Assembly (NCBI RefSeq): GCF_000940805.1
Contig: NZ_CP007142.1
Span: forward strand, 5,122,593-5,186,592
DNA from: Gynuella sunshinyii YC6258
GTDB lineage: Bacteria > Pseudomonadota > Gammaproteobacteria > Pseudomonadales > Natronospirillaceae
DNA length: 64,000 bases
Direction of reading: 5' to 3'
The translations under genes and the position numbers were made by a program. The notes under the pieces were generated by a model. It did not search any database. It saw only the letters and a list, made by a program, of their open reading frames with translations, and was not told the DNA's origin. This document shows, piece by piece, positions 9,493-18,657 of the stretch (the stretch's first letter is position 1; every line of letters begins with the position of its first letter).

Positions 9493-11370
9493 TCAGTTGC
9501 CCAATCGGGCTTGGATAGCCTGAACAATACCCGCCGCATCGAGACCGATGGTCGGATACAGCAAGGCCGGCTTGCCATGAGCCAGAAACTGATCGGGTAA
9601 ACCAAGGTTTAAGACAGCCATGGTACACCCTGCGGCCTGCAACACTTCGTTGACACCAGACCCCGCCCCGCCCTTAATCGCATTTTCCTCAACGGTCACG
9701 ATCAGTTCATGCCGGGCAGCCATTTCCAGGATTAACGCTTCATCCAGCGGCCGGATGAATTTCATATCCACCAGCGTGGCATCAAGTTCTTCCGCAACCG
9801 GACGACACACCTCGACCATGGACCCGAAAGCCAGCAACGCGACTCTCTGACCATTGCGCAGAGTCTCAGCCTGACCAATCGGCAAGGTCTCAAGAGTGCT
9901 GTCCACTGTCACACCGATACCGCTGCCTCGAGGATAACGCACCGCTGCCGGCCCCTGATATTGATAGCCGGTGGTCAACATTTTTCGACATTCATTCTCA
10001 TCCCTGGGGGCCATTACCACCATGTTGGGAATGCAGCGCAGATAAGTCAGATCAAAACTGCCTGCGTGTGTTGGCCCATCCTCCCCCACCAGGCCGGCGC
10101 GGTCGATGGCAAACAACACATCCAGATTTTGAATGGCGACATCATGAATGAGTTGATCGTAAGCTCGTTGCAGAAACGTGGAATAGATGGCCACAACCGG
10201 TTTCATAGCATCACAAGCCAACCCGGCCGCCAGCGTCACAGCATGCTGCTCGGCAATGCCCACATCGAAGTAACGCTCAGGAAATTGTTCGGCAAACTGG
10301 ATCAGATCCGATCCTTCTTTCATCGCCGGGGTAATGCCAACCAATAGAGGATCAGCCGTAGCCTGATCCACCAGCCATTGGCCAAAGATATTTGAGTATT
10401 TGGGCAGCGATTTGTCAGCCTGACCATTCTTCTGCGGTTCGATCTTGTTGATCGCATGGTACTTGATCGGCTCATCTTCCGCTGGTCGAAACCCTTTTCC
10501 CTTGGTGGTCGCAACATGCAGAAATTGAGGGCCCTTAAAACTGCGCAGATTCCGTAAAGTCTTGACCAGATCAAGAACGTTATGACCATCTACAGGCCCT
10601 ACATAATTAAACCCCAGTTCCTCAAACATGGTACCGGGGGTCACAAATCCTTTCATATGCTCTTCGGCCCGGCGGGCAAGTTCCCATACCGGTGGAATGG
10701 TTCCAAGCACCCTTTTACTGCCTTCACGCATATGTGAGTAGGTTTTGGAGGCAAAAATTCTCGACATGGCCTTCTGCAAGCCACCCACGTTTTCGGAAAT
10801 GGACATGTCATTGTCGTTCATGACCACCAACATGTCTGTTTCATCATGACCGGCATGGTTCAAGGCCTCGAATGCCATCCCTGCGGTCATGGCACCATCA
10901 CCGATCACCGCTACGACCTTGCGACTGTTACCCAGCAGACGGTTGGCAATGGCCATGCCCATGGCTGCGCCGATGGAGGTGCTTGAATGGCCAACCCCGA
11001 AGGTATCGTACTCACTTTCATAACGGCTCGGGAAAGCAGACAAACCGTCTTTTTTACGGATACTGGTCATGCGGTCACGCCGCCCGGTCAGAATTTTATG
11101 AGGATAGGCTTGATGCCCCACATCCCAGACCAGCCGATCATCCGGGGTGTCATATACATAGTGTAGAGCCACCGTCAGCTCGACCACACCCAATCCTGCT
11201 CCCAGATGCCCCCCCGACTGTCCCACACAGTAGAGCAGAAACTCCCTCAGTTCGTCACACAATGCCGGTAACTGATTCAGCTCCAGCGCCTTTAGTTGCA
11301 GGGGGTTATCAATTTGATCCAACAACGGCGTACTGGGTCGTTCCCTGGGAATACGTTCAAAAGTCTTCAT
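9493..11370 (-). CDS. dxs: 1-deoxy-D-xylulose-5-phosphate synthase
   Basis: A 625-residue thiamine-diphosphate transketolase-family enzyme that condenses pyruvate and glyceraldehyde-3-phosphate, the first step of the MEP isoprenoid pathway. Visible landmarks are [20 protein letters not shown] near the N-terminus, the ThDP motif from GDGAMTAG to NDNDMSIS, and the C-terminal [19 protein letters not shown] block. Full family length. It follows ispA and xseB, the usual gammaproteobacterial xseB-ispA-dxs order, with a 122-bp gap after ispA. Confidence 0.98.
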   Translation of the reverse strand: MKTFERIPRERPSTPLLDQIDNPLQLKALELNQLPALCDELREFLLYCVGQSGGHLGAGLGVVELTVALHYVYDTPDDRLVWDVGHQAYPHKILTGRRDRMTSIRKKDGLSAFPSRYESEYDTFGVGHSSTSIGAAMGMAIANRLLGNSRKVVAVIGDGAMTAGMAFEALNHAGHDETDMLVVMNDNDMSISENVGGLQKAMSRIFASKTYSHMREGSKRVLGTIPPVWELARRAEEHMKGFVTPGTMFEELGFNYVGPVDGHNVLDLVKTLRNLRSFKGPQFLHVATTKGKGFRPAEDEPIKYHAINKIEPQKNGQADKSLPKYSNIFGQWLVDQATADPLLVGITPAMKEGSDLIQFAEQFPERYFDVGIAEQHAVTLAAGLACDAMKPVVAIYSTFLQRAYDQLIHDVAIQNLDVLFAIDRAGLVGEDGPTHAGSFDLTYLRCIPNMVVMAPRDENECRKMLTTGYQYQGPAAVRYPRGSGIGVTVDSTLETLPIGQAETLRNGQRVALLAFGSMVEVCRPVAEELDATLVDMKFIRPLDEALILEMAARHELIVTVEENAIKGGAGSGVNEVLQAAGCTMAVLNLGLPDQFLAHGKPALLYPTIGLDAAGIVQAIQARLGN

Positions 11371-11492
11371 TAGTTGTGCTTAGTCCAGAATAATTGGCGC
11401 CATTTTAGAGCATTTGTCCATTCACTGAGAAATCGGATTCTCAGCGGGCCAGCGAAAGGTATTGAGGCGGTCTCCTGAACGACCTGTGCAAT

Positions 11493-12392
11493 TTAATGGT
11501 CGCGTATCAATACATATTCAGTGATCTGCTTCAGCAGTTCCACGTCACCAATGCCTTCGAGCCGGGCAATCTGCCCGTCAACTCTCTCTTTCAGGGTCCG
11601 GGCGTAGTCTTTGGCGGCGTCCAGTCCCATCAGGGATGGGTATGTGTTCTTATTGTGATGTAAATCCGAGCCCTGCGGCTTGCCCAGAATGTGGGTATCC
11701 CCTTCCACATCAAGAATGTCATCAACCACCTGAAAAGCCAGCCCGAGCAGCTCACCAATATTCAGCAGTTGTTGATAGACAGGGGATTCAGGTGATTCCG
11801 TACACAGGCATCCTAACCCTAGCGAAGCTTTGATTAATGCTCCGGTCTTGAGGCGATGCATCTGTTCCAGCTGTGCCAGCGTAATGATTTTGCCGGCCGA
11901 TGCTTCGTCGATAGCCTGCCCGGCCACCATACCATACAGTCCGGATGCCCGGGCCAACAGCGCAACCATATGCAAACGATGTCGATTGCTCAGGGAAACA
12001 TCTTCCCGGTTGGCCAGACAATCGAACGCGGCTGCCTGTAAACCATCAGCCGCCAGTATGGCAGTCGCCTCGTCAAAAGCGACATGACAGGTTGGTTGAC
12101 CACGGCGCAGATGATCATCATCCATGGCAGGTAAATCATCATGAATCAGCGAGTAAGTGTGTACCAACTCAACCGCTATGGCCGGTGTCAACCAACTCTG
12201 TTGTTCGCAACCTGCGGCCCGGGCACCGGCTTTGACCAACATTGGTCGTAAACGCTTACCACCGGCCATGAGGCTGTAAACAGTGGCTTCTTCAAGTCGT
12301 TCCGCCCCTTGCGGCAGAGTACCGATCACACGTCGCAGATCGGGTTCGAAGGAGGTCTTAAAGGCCTCAAGAATGGCTTCAAAACTACTCAT
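11493..12392 (-). CDS. ispA: Geranyl/farnesyl diphosphate synthase
   Basis: A 299-residue short-chain trans-prenyltransferase. The first aspartate-rich motif is [17 protein letters not shown] and the second is DDILDVEGD; both bind Mg-diphosphate. [10 protein letters not shown] marks the substrate-diphosphate site. The ATG overlaps the xseB stop by 4 bp. With dxs it supplies C15 precursors for quinones and undecaprenyl phosphate. Confidence 0.97.
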   Translation of the reverse strand: MSSFEAILEAFKTSFEPDLRRVIGTLPQGAERLEEATVYSLMAGGKRLRPMLVKAGARAAGCEQQSWLTPAIAVELVHTYSLIHDDLPAMDDDHLRRGQPTCHVAFDEATAILAADGLQAAAFDCLANREDVSLSNRHRLHMVALLARASGLYGMVAGQAIDEASAGKIITLAQLEQMHRLKTGALIKASLGLGCLCTESPESPVYQQLLNIGELLGLAFQVVDDILDVEGDTHILGKPQGSDLHHNKNTYPSLMGLDAAKDYARTLKERVDGQIARLEGIGDVELLKQITEYVLIRDH

Positions 12393-12622
12393 GATTGAAC
12401 ATCAAAATCCCGTGTGGCCAGACCATCATCTTCCTGCATCAAAATCCGGACTCGTTGTTCAGCTTCATTCAAAGCTGTCTGACAACTGCGGACCAGAGAA
12501 ACGCCCTGCTCAAATGACTTCAGAGAGTCCTCCAATGACAGCTCACCACTTTCCAACTTATGGACCAGTGCCTCTAACTGACTGAACGACTGCTCAAAGT
12601 TAATCGGCTCTTGCTTTGCCAT
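12389..12622 (-). CDS. xseB: Exodeoxyribonuclease VII small subunit
   Basis: 77 residues, matching the family (about 75-85). The sequence [20 protein letters not shown], followed by [21 protein letters not shown], is the typical XseB helical hairpin that binds the large subunit XseA. First gene of the xseB-ispA-dxs operon; its promoter must lie in the 266-bp divergent gap shared with pomA. Confidence 0.96.
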   Translation of the reverse strand: MAKQEPINFEQSFSQLEALVHKLESGELSLEDSLKSFEQGVSLVRSCQTALNEAEQRVRILMQEDDGLATRDFDVQS

Positions 12623-12888
12623 ATACCACGTGCCCCCTTAAAAAGAACCGCAACCCTAACTGAGGGTAAAAAAACGGTCAACTCTATCTCACCACTGCCG
12701 ATAATAATTGAGATGCCATTTATTTACATCGCGCTTCTGAGAATTTGTCTAGACTTAAGAGGCACGTGATTAATTGTTACTATCTGTAATTCTACGTGTA
12801 TAAGATACTGGCTGGATCCGGCAGCCCGTACAGGGACGACCCCGTCGCTGATTCCCGGATATAACATGCGGATATTTAGAGGTTTATA

Positions 12889-13644
12889 GTGGATTTAGCA
12901 ACCCTCGTTGGCCTGATAGGCGCGCTTGCTATGATCATAATGTCGATGATACTCGGTGGAAACCTCGGCATGTTCTACAACCTGCCATCGATTCTGATTG
13001 TTGTCGTCGGTTCGATTTTTGTGGTGATGCAGAAATATTCCCTGGAACAGTATCTCGGTGCCATGAAGATCGCCGGCAAGGCTTTCTCATTCAAAATGAG
13101 CAAACCTGAAGACATTATTGAGGAAATCGTTGAAATGGCCGATGCCGCCCGTAAAGGCGGACTGCTGTCTCTTGAAGGCAAGGAGGTCAGCAATGAGTTT
13201 ATGAGTAAAGGCATTCAACTGCTGGTAGACGGCCATGATCCGGAAGTGGTTCGGAGTCTGTTGACCCGGGATATGAAACTCACTACGAGTCGCCACAGCG
13301 CCGGTGCAAGTATTTTTAACGCCATGGGTGACGTCGCACCGGCCATGGGTATGATCGGAACGCTCATCGGTCTGGTGGCGATGCTGGCTAACATGGATGA
13401 TCCAAAGGCTATCGGTCCGGCCATGGCAGTGGCACTGTTAACCACTCTTTATGGATCCGTCATGGCCAACGTGGTGTTTCTGCCAATACGGGACAAACTG
13501 AACCTGAGAGCCTCGGAAGAGGATCTCATGCAAAAGCTCATCATTGATGGTTTACTCGCCATCCAGGCCGGTCAAAACCCTCGAATTATCGAATCATTAC
13601 TGAAGACCTACTTGCCTCCAAGTAAACGTGGTGCTGAGGAATAA
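12889..13644 (+). CDS. pomA: Sodium-type flagellar stator protein PomA (MotA family)
   Basis: A 251-residue inner-membrane protein with four helices. It starts with GTG, supported by AGAGG six bases upstream; the N-terminus MDLATLVGLIGALAMIIMSM resembles Vibrio PomA closely. The cytoplasmic loop has the charged segment contacting FliG. Helices 3-4 include GDVAPAMGMIGTLIGLVAML and the conserved proline-rich turn. With PomB, 12 bp downstream, it forms the Na+-driven torque-generating stator. Confidence 0.95.
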   Translation: MDLATLVGLIGALAMIIMSMILGGNLGMFYNLPSILIVVVGSIFVVMQKYSLEQYLGAMKIAGKAFSFKMSKPEDIIEEIVEMADAARKGGLLSLEGKEVSNEFMSKGIQLLVDGHDPEVVRSLLTRDMKLTTSRHSAGASIFNAMGDVAPAMGMIGTLIGLVAMLANMDDPKAIGPAMAVALLTTLYGSVMANVVFLPIRDKLNLRASEEDLMQKLIIDGLLAIQAGQNPRIIESLLKTYLPPSKRGAEE

Positions 13645-13656
13645 TGGAAGTCACTA

Positions 13657-14619
13657 ATGTCTGACGATACCGAAGACGATTGCCCCCCCTGTGCACCTGG
13701 CCTCCCGGGTTGGTTGGCTACTTTTGCAGACCTGATGAGCCTGTTGATGTGCTTTTTTGTACTGTTGCTGTCATTTTCGGAAATGGATGCACTGAAGTTC
13801 AAACGCCTGGCCGGGTCTATGCGCAATGCATTTGGGGTACAGAATCAAATTGATGTGAATGCGATCCCCAAGGGCACCAGCATCATTGCCCAGGAGTTTT
13901 CACCCGGCAAACCAGAGCCAACACCCATCAACCAGATCCGTCAACAAACCATTGATGACCTGCGGGACAGTCTCGAAGTCCTGTGTCAGGACGAAATGCA
14001 ACAGCAGCAGACTGCCCAGGGAACCTCCGGAAAACAATCCCGCGATATTGCCGTTAAGCAGGAAGCCGAAGCTGAAGCCCGCGAAGACGCCAGAGTACTG
14101 GCCAAGGCACTGGAAAAACAAATCGAAGATGGAAAACTGCAGATTGAGACCATCAAGGAAACGATTGTTATCCGGATATCAGAACAATCCTTTGGACCGG
14201 GATCAGATTATGTGGCTGACGAGTTCCTGCCAATTTTGGACATGATTCGGGAATTGCTGATTAATATTCGTGGCGACATTTATGTAGAAGGTCATACCGA
14301 TTCGGCGCCCATGGTGGGTGGCCGGTTTCGCAACAACTTCCAGCTCAGTGCCGCCCGGGCTCTGGCGGTGGCTGAGTACTTGTTCGAGGCACCGGAAATG
14401 GACACCCAGCGCTTTACCATTGTTGGCCACGGTTCAACGCGACCACTGACCGATCAAACCACACCGGCAGCAATGGCACAGAACCGCCGTGTTGAAATAC
14501 TGATCAAGAAAATAAATGACGAGTACCAGGATGAAATCATTCCACCCGAAGAGCAGGGTGACAATGCGGATTTCAGCGACCCATCGTTATTTGGCCTCAG
14601 TCCTGAGGATATTTTCTGA
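13657..14619 (+). CDS. pomB: Sodium-type flagellar stator protein PomB (MotB family)
   Basis: 320 residues. The single N-terminal transmembrane helix is LATFADLMSLLMCFFVLLL, in which Asp25 is the expected ion-binding residue and the cysteine-containing helix matches Na+-driven PomB. A Gln/Glu/Ala-rich linker (residues ~85-160) leads to a C-terminal OmpA-like peptidoglycan-binding domain (YVEGHTDSAPMVGGRFRNNF then LSAARALAVAEYLF). GGAAG precedes the ATG. PomA and PomB stand alone without other flagellar genes here. Confidence 0.95.
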   Translation: MSDDTEDDCPPCAPGLPGWLATFADLMSLLMCFFVLLLSFSEMDALKFKRLAGSMRNAFGVQNQIDVNAIPKGTSIIAQEFSPGKPEPTPINQIRQQTIDDLRDSLEVLCQDEMQQQQTAQGTSGKQSRDIAVKQEAEAEAREDARVLAKALEKQIEDGKLQIETIKETIVIRISEQSFGPGSDYVADEFLPILDMIRELLINIRGDIYVEGHTDSAPMVGGRFRNNFQLSAARALAVAEYLFEAPEMDTQRFTIVGHGSTRPLTDQTTPAAMAQNRRVEILIKKINDEYQDEIIPPEEQGDNADFSDPSLFGLSPEDIF

Positions 14620-14667
14620 TTAGGTTATCACGTAAACCACCTGAAACCGGTACTGCTGTTTTCAGGC

Positions 14668-14820
14668 ATGCTCAAATTTCCTCAATCCATAACAGATCAT
14701 ACACATCCAGAAATATGTTCTGACTTTATCACTTTGGTTGAAATGGAAGAGAAGGCATATCGATGGCACAGACACTTTGCTATTTTCCTGATGAAAAAAG
14801 CTCTTAGAGGTGTTAGTTAA
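14668..14820 (+). CDS. Possible small ORF of 50 residues, unknown
   Basis: An open frame of 50 codons beginning MLKFPQSITDHTHPE and ending FLMKKALRGVS, inside the long gap after pomB. It has an aromatic/basic stretch (EEKAYRWHRHFAIF). Upstream there is only a CAGG close to the ATG. I do not recognise it; it may be a remnant of a larger gene or chance. Confidence 0.2.
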   Translation: MLKFPQSITDHTHPEICSDFITLVEMEEKAYRWHRHFAIFLMKKALRGVS

Positions 14821-15808
14821 TTCACTACCCATACATGTGAATAAAAACCACCAATTGGCTATTTAATCAGTTGTTATCATATTACAACCATTCTGAATGA
14901 AAACGCTGTCACCCGTAACAACCTCTGCAATTGTGCATACGATCTATCCTGCTCTACACATGTTTGTGAACGTTCTCCGGCACCGTGATGAAAACCTGAA
15001 AAGACAGAGTCATCGCTACAAGCGTTAATCAGCCTGATCATGGAAGAAGCCATGGCCAGCCAAATCTATAACCATTCCGCCAGACCTGATTTGGACTGCG
15101 TTGCTGGCAAGTGATCGAGGCACTGAAAATATAAGCCGATTAAGGCTCCTTAAATAGGCATGCCGCCTCACTAAACCAGAAAGCGAATAAAAATGCTATC
15201 CAAAAAAATTTATCTAAATTAAAGAACGCGGAACAGCACATGGTTACTCCGTCGTAACGTACCTTTTTATGATAGTTCCGTATGAGCTAATAAAACTCCT
15301 CACTAAAACCACATTTTTTCAGCAAAACAGGGCCCACCGGTTTTTCGAAAAAATGGTCAATAGCAAGCCTATTTTTAACGGAATATTGCCACACCAATAA
15401 AATCATCCTTTTGTATGAAGATGGAAATTTCACGTTTAAAAAAACTTTTCTTTTGACTTAACATCTTTTTCGATAATTAAAAAATACCAAACCACTTCAC
15501 AAACTTGAATTGCTTCAAAGAAATCAAGTCTTAAAAGAATTTCTGAACATGAAGACAGCTTTAAAGCAATGCTGGGAAATACTGTTCAAAAAACCGAAAC
15601 CAATGCTCTTTAACAGCAACAACAAGGAAAATAATGTTTTGAGGAGGTGCTCTCGATACAGAAACAGAATATTTTAGAAACACTGAAAATGGATTCAATT
15701 ACAAAGAAAGACTGAAACGACTACGGACCAGAAAAATATGCAGATCCAAAACAAATGGAAATATCCCTTAAATAAAACCAAGGATTGCCGGGCAATGACA
15801 TTGGTCGA

Positions 15809-15822
15809 TACCAACTGAGCTA
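15809..15822 (-). other. tRNA D-arm fragment (remnant)
   Basis: On the minus strand the 14 bases TAGCTCAGTTGGTA equal the universal bacterial tRNA D-arm start. The following bases (TCGACC instead of GAGC) break the D-stem. I see no anticodon arm, T-arm or CCA at the expected distances, so this is not a functional tRNA. It may be a leftover of a tRNA used as an integration site. Confidence 0.35.
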
Positions 15823-15928
15823 TAAATTTAATCCGGCGAAGCTAATCGTCCAGTCGACAGCACGAAAGCCTGAGGGACAGAAAGCGAACAATCGTATTTT
15901 CCGGAAAGATTTTGAAATCAATAACTTA

Positions 15929-15992
15929 TTGAAAAATCTGAAACCTCCGGAATACAGATAATTTTTCAAATTTTCAACAACTTCACCGGAGG
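15929..15992 (+). promoter_or_regulatory. Candidate H-type pseudoknot sequestering the Shine-Dalgarno of the redox cluster
   Basis: Two interlocked perfect complements lie just before the ATG at 15998. TTGAAAAAT (15929-15937) pairs with ATTTTTCAA (15961-15969). Within that hairpin's loop, CCTCCGG (15944-15950) pairs with CCGGAGG (15986-15992), which contains the ribosome binding site GGAGG five bases before the start codon. Strand order S1-S2-S1'-S2' is an H-type pseudoknot with loops of 6, 10 and 16 nt. Riboswitches of the preQ1 and SAM-II type use this architecture; no known consensus is recognised here. Chance pairing in AT-rich DNA cannot be excluded for the 9-bp stem. Confidence 0.45.
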
Positions 15993-15997
15993 AAAAA

Positions 15998-17572
15998 ATG
16001 ATCAAAGATTACATAATTATCGGTGCAGGCCCGGCGGGTCTGCAACTGGGGTACCTGATGCAGCAAAGCTCCGCTGATTACCTGATTCTTGAATCAGGTT
16101 CCGGAGTCGGCAGTTTTTTCAAACAATACCCGCGTCATCGACAACTCATTTCGATTAACAAAAAATACACCGGCGACACCGACCTTGAACGAAATCTGAG
16201 ATCAGACTGGAACTCATTGTTGAACAACCATAACCTGCAGTTCCCTGACTATTCCAGCCGTTATTTTCCGTCGGCGGATACCTTTGTGACCTATCTGGAA
16301 GACTTTCATCAGCAACACCAGATTAACGTACTTTTCGATCAGACCGTGGATCGCATCGAAAAGACCGACGTGTTCACTATTCACTGCAGCAATGGACAAA
16401 CCTATCAATGTCGTGCACTGATTGTGGCAACCGGCGTATCTCAAGAGAATGTCCCGGATATTCCGGGGATAGAACTATGTGAGCGTTATTCCAACACGAT
16501 CATTGAGCCGATGGACTACGTGAATCAGCGGGTTCTCATTATCGGCAAAGGCAATTCCGCCTTTGAAACCGCCGACAATCTCATTGAAACCACTGCGTAT
16601 ATTCATGTTGCCGGCCGCAGTTCCATACGTCTGGCCTGGCAAACCCATTACGTCGGACACTTACGAGCAGTCAATAATAACCTGCTGGACACCTATCAAC
16701 TGAAATCACAAAATGCCATTCTGGATGGCGAGGTGGTCAGTGTTGAAAAGCTGGATAATGAATACAAAGTCATATTCAGTTTTTCCAGATCCAACGAAGT
16801 ACATAAAACTTTGTATTATGACAGGGTAATTTGCTGCACTGGGTTTCGTTTCAATGCGGATATTTTTGCCACATCCTGTCGCCCGAATATGACAATCCAT
16901 GACAGATTCCCTGAGATGAACAGTCAGTGGGAGTCCGTCAATGTGCCTGACCTGTATTTTGCCGGCACACTCATGCAACAACGGGATTTTAAAAAATCGA
17001 CCTGCGGATTCGTTCATGGTTTCCGCTATGCGGTACGATCATTGTTTCATATTTTGAATCTCCGTTATCAAAACCTTCCTCTTCCAACTCACACGTTACC
17101 TCTAAACGCCACACTGCTTGCGAGCTTTATTGCAGAACGTATCAACAGAACATCGGCACTATGGCAACAATTTGAATTTATGTGTGACTCTGTGCTGCTT
17201 GATCAGCAAGGCTGTCATTATATCGAGGAGCTTCCCGTGGCATTCTGCCACGACACCTTCGGCCGGGAATCTAAAAACTATATCAGTATTGCTCTTGAGT
17301 ACGGCCCTGATCATGACAAAGTCGACCCATTTAACATTGATATAAACAGGGTTTCGCAGGATGACCATGAGAATGCTCTAAACGCTCAATATTTGCATCC
17401 GGTGCTGCGTTTTTATTATCAGGGAAAACATGTTTCCACTCATCATATGGCCGAAAACCTTGAAAACGAATGGAATCGTTACGAGTCACATGTCATACCT
17501 CTGCAACAATATCTGAGCAGCTGCCTGCAGCTTGTTACCGGGACCGAAGTACCGGATACCGCCGAAGCCTGA
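15998..17572 (+). CDS. FOXRED2-like FAD-dependent pyridine-nucleotide oxidoreductase
   Basis: A 524-residue flavoprotein. The FAD-binding GAGPAG lies at residues 9-14, the ATG block is LIVATGVS, and the second dinucleotide fold is VLIIGKGNSAFETADN. Stretches such as YPRHRQLISINKKYTG, LRSDWNSLL and THYVGHLRAVNNNLLDTYQ closely follow animal FOXRED2 as I remember it, rather than typical flavin monooxygenases. There is no signal peptide, and about 170 C-terminal residues have no fold I recognise. A very strong GGAGG site precedes the ATG and may be masked by a pseudoknot. First gene of a cluster with an FMN oxidase, a P450 and a permease. Reaction unknown. Confidence 0.8.
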   Translation: MIKDYIIIGAGPAGLQLGYLMQQSSADYLILESGSGVGSFFKQYPRHRQLISINKKYTGDTDLERNLRSDWNSLLNNHNLQFPDYSSRYFPSADTFVTYLEDFHQQHQINVLFDQTVDRIEKTDVFTIHCSNGQTYQCRALIVATGVSQENVPDIPGIELCERYSNTIIEPMDYVNQRVLIIGKGNSAFETADNLIETTAYIHVAGRSSIRLAWQTHYVGHLRAVNNNLLDTYQLKSQNAILDGEVVSVEKLDNEYKVIFSFSRSNEVHKTLYYDRVICCTGFRFNADIFATSCRPNMTIHDRFPEMNSQWESVNVPDLYFAGTLMQQRDFKKSTCGFVHGFRYAVRSLFHILNLRYQNLPLPTHTLPLNATLLASFIAERINRTSALWQQFEFMCDSVLLDQQGCHYIEELPVAFCHDTFGRESKNYISIALEYGPDHDKVDPFNIDINRVSQDDHENALNAQYLHPVLRFYYQGKHVSTHHMAENLENEWNRYESHVIPLQQYLSSCLQLVTGTEVPDTAEA

Positions 17573-17587
17573 TAATGGAGAGGGATT

Positions 17588-18652
17588 ATGATCAGTCTGA
17601 ATGAGTTGGAAAATATGGCTCTGGCGCGACTACCCAAGATTTTTGCAGATTATTTTATCGGAGGTGCTGGCACAGAAACGACAATCCGGGAAAACCTGCG
17701 ATCATTTGAAGATATCCGACTTTGGCCCAGAGTGTTGCGTGGTTCATTCCAGGACAACTTCAACACCCAACTTCCCGGTGGTACGCTCGAATTCCCTATT
17801 CTTGCCGCACCGACAGCTTTTCATAAACTGGCTCACCATGATGGCGAACTGGCCACGGCAAGAGCAATCGCCCAAAGTAACAGCCTGATGATCGTCAGCA
17901 TGGCTGCCAATACCCGAACGGAAGACATCTGCAAGGCCGCCAAAGAAGTAAACCCCCATACGCCTGTCTGGCAACAACTCTATCTGCAACCTGACAGACA
18001 GTTCACCCTTCATCTGGTACATCAGGCTGAACAGGCTGGTTGTTCCGGCCTGGTTGTCACGGTTGACTCACCGGTCTTCGGTATTCGCGAACGCGATCTG
18101 CGCAATGGTTTCAACGATCTGCCCAAGGGACTTGGTTGTCCAAATATGATCGATGAACATGGCATGACCCGGGAGATAGAGTTTAACGAAAGTCTGGACT
18201 GGCAGGACATTTCCTGGCTGCGACGACAAACCTCTCTGCCGATCATTCTAAAAGGCATACTGCATCCTAAAGATATCGTTCTGGCCATTGAGCATGAAGT
18301 ACAGGCAGTGATCGTATCCAATCATGGTGGCAGACAACTGGACGGCGCACCTGCAACTATCGAGTTGTTACCAGCTTTGGCAGATGCCGCACAAAACCGC
18401 ATACCGCTGATTGTGGACGGAGGGATTCGTCATGGTACCGATGTATTGAAAACTCTGGCTTTGGGTGCCTCTGCCGTCGCGGTGGGTCGTCCTGTGATCT
18501 GGGGGCTGACGGTGAATGGCGAGCAGGGCGTCAAGGATGTGATGCAGACGCTACAGCAGGAACTGTTGACCGCAACAAAATTGTGCGGCTGTCGAACCAG
18601 GAAGGACATAAACCAACATTTGATTTATTCCAACTCACAGACCAAAGGCTGA
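17588..18652 (+). CDS. FMN-dependent alpha-hydroxyacid oxidase/dehydrogenase
   Basis: A 354-residue (beta/alpha)8 flavoprotein of the glycolate oxidase / lactate dehydrogenase / 4-hydroxymandelate oxidase family. Active-site elements are intact: DYFIGGAGTE near the N-terminus, QLYLQPDR, VVTVDSP, the catalytic His and Arg in SNHGGRQLDGAPATIE, and the FMN phosphate loop DGGIRHGTDVLKTLALGA. It should oxidise a 2-hydroxy acid to a 2-oxo acid. GGAGAGGG precedes the ATG, 15 bp after the flavoprotein gene, and the P450 start follows 5 bp after its stop. Confidence 0.9.
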   Translation: MISLNELENMALARLPKIFADYFIGGAGTETTIRENLRSFEDIRLWPRVLRGSFQDNFNTQLPGGTLEFPILAAPTAFHKLAHHDGELATARAIAQSNSLMIVSMAANTRTEDICKAAKEVNPHTPVWQQLYLQPDRQFTLHLVHQAEQAGCSGLVVTVDSPVFGIRERDLRNGFNDLPKGLGCPNMIDEHGMTREIEFNESLDWQDISWLRRQTSLPIILKGILHPKDIVLAIEHEVQAVIVSNHGGRQLDGAPATIELLPALADAAQNRIPLIVDGGIRHGTDVLKTLALGASAVAVGRPVIWGLTVNGEQGVKDVMQTLQQELLTATKLCGCRTRKDINQHLIYSNSQTKG

Positions 18653-18657
18653 CCAAT

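Larger units (their letters stand above)
14620..15928. other. Long AT-rich gap, probably decayed accessory DNA
   Basis: About 1.3 kb between pomB and the flavoprotein gene without a convincing gene. It is clearly more AT-rich than its surroundings, with many short A/T runs from 15180 onward. It contains a 50-codon frame at 14668 and a tRNA D-arm fragment at 15809. The region marks the left edge of the accessory segment that runs to about 25.2 kb. Confidence 0.5.

Noticed and set aside
12800-12888. c-di-GMP riboswitch upstream of pomA
   Set aside because: The GC-rich leader has small hairpins, but the conserved GEMM-I/II cores are absent.
15800-15830. Functional tRNA gene
   Set aside because: Only the D-arm start is present; no anticodon or T-arm can be folded around it.
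15820-16005. 61-codon minus-strand frame over the leader of the FOXRED2-like gene
   Set aside because: It runs antisense through the leader and start of a gene with a strong ribosome site; no family resemblance.
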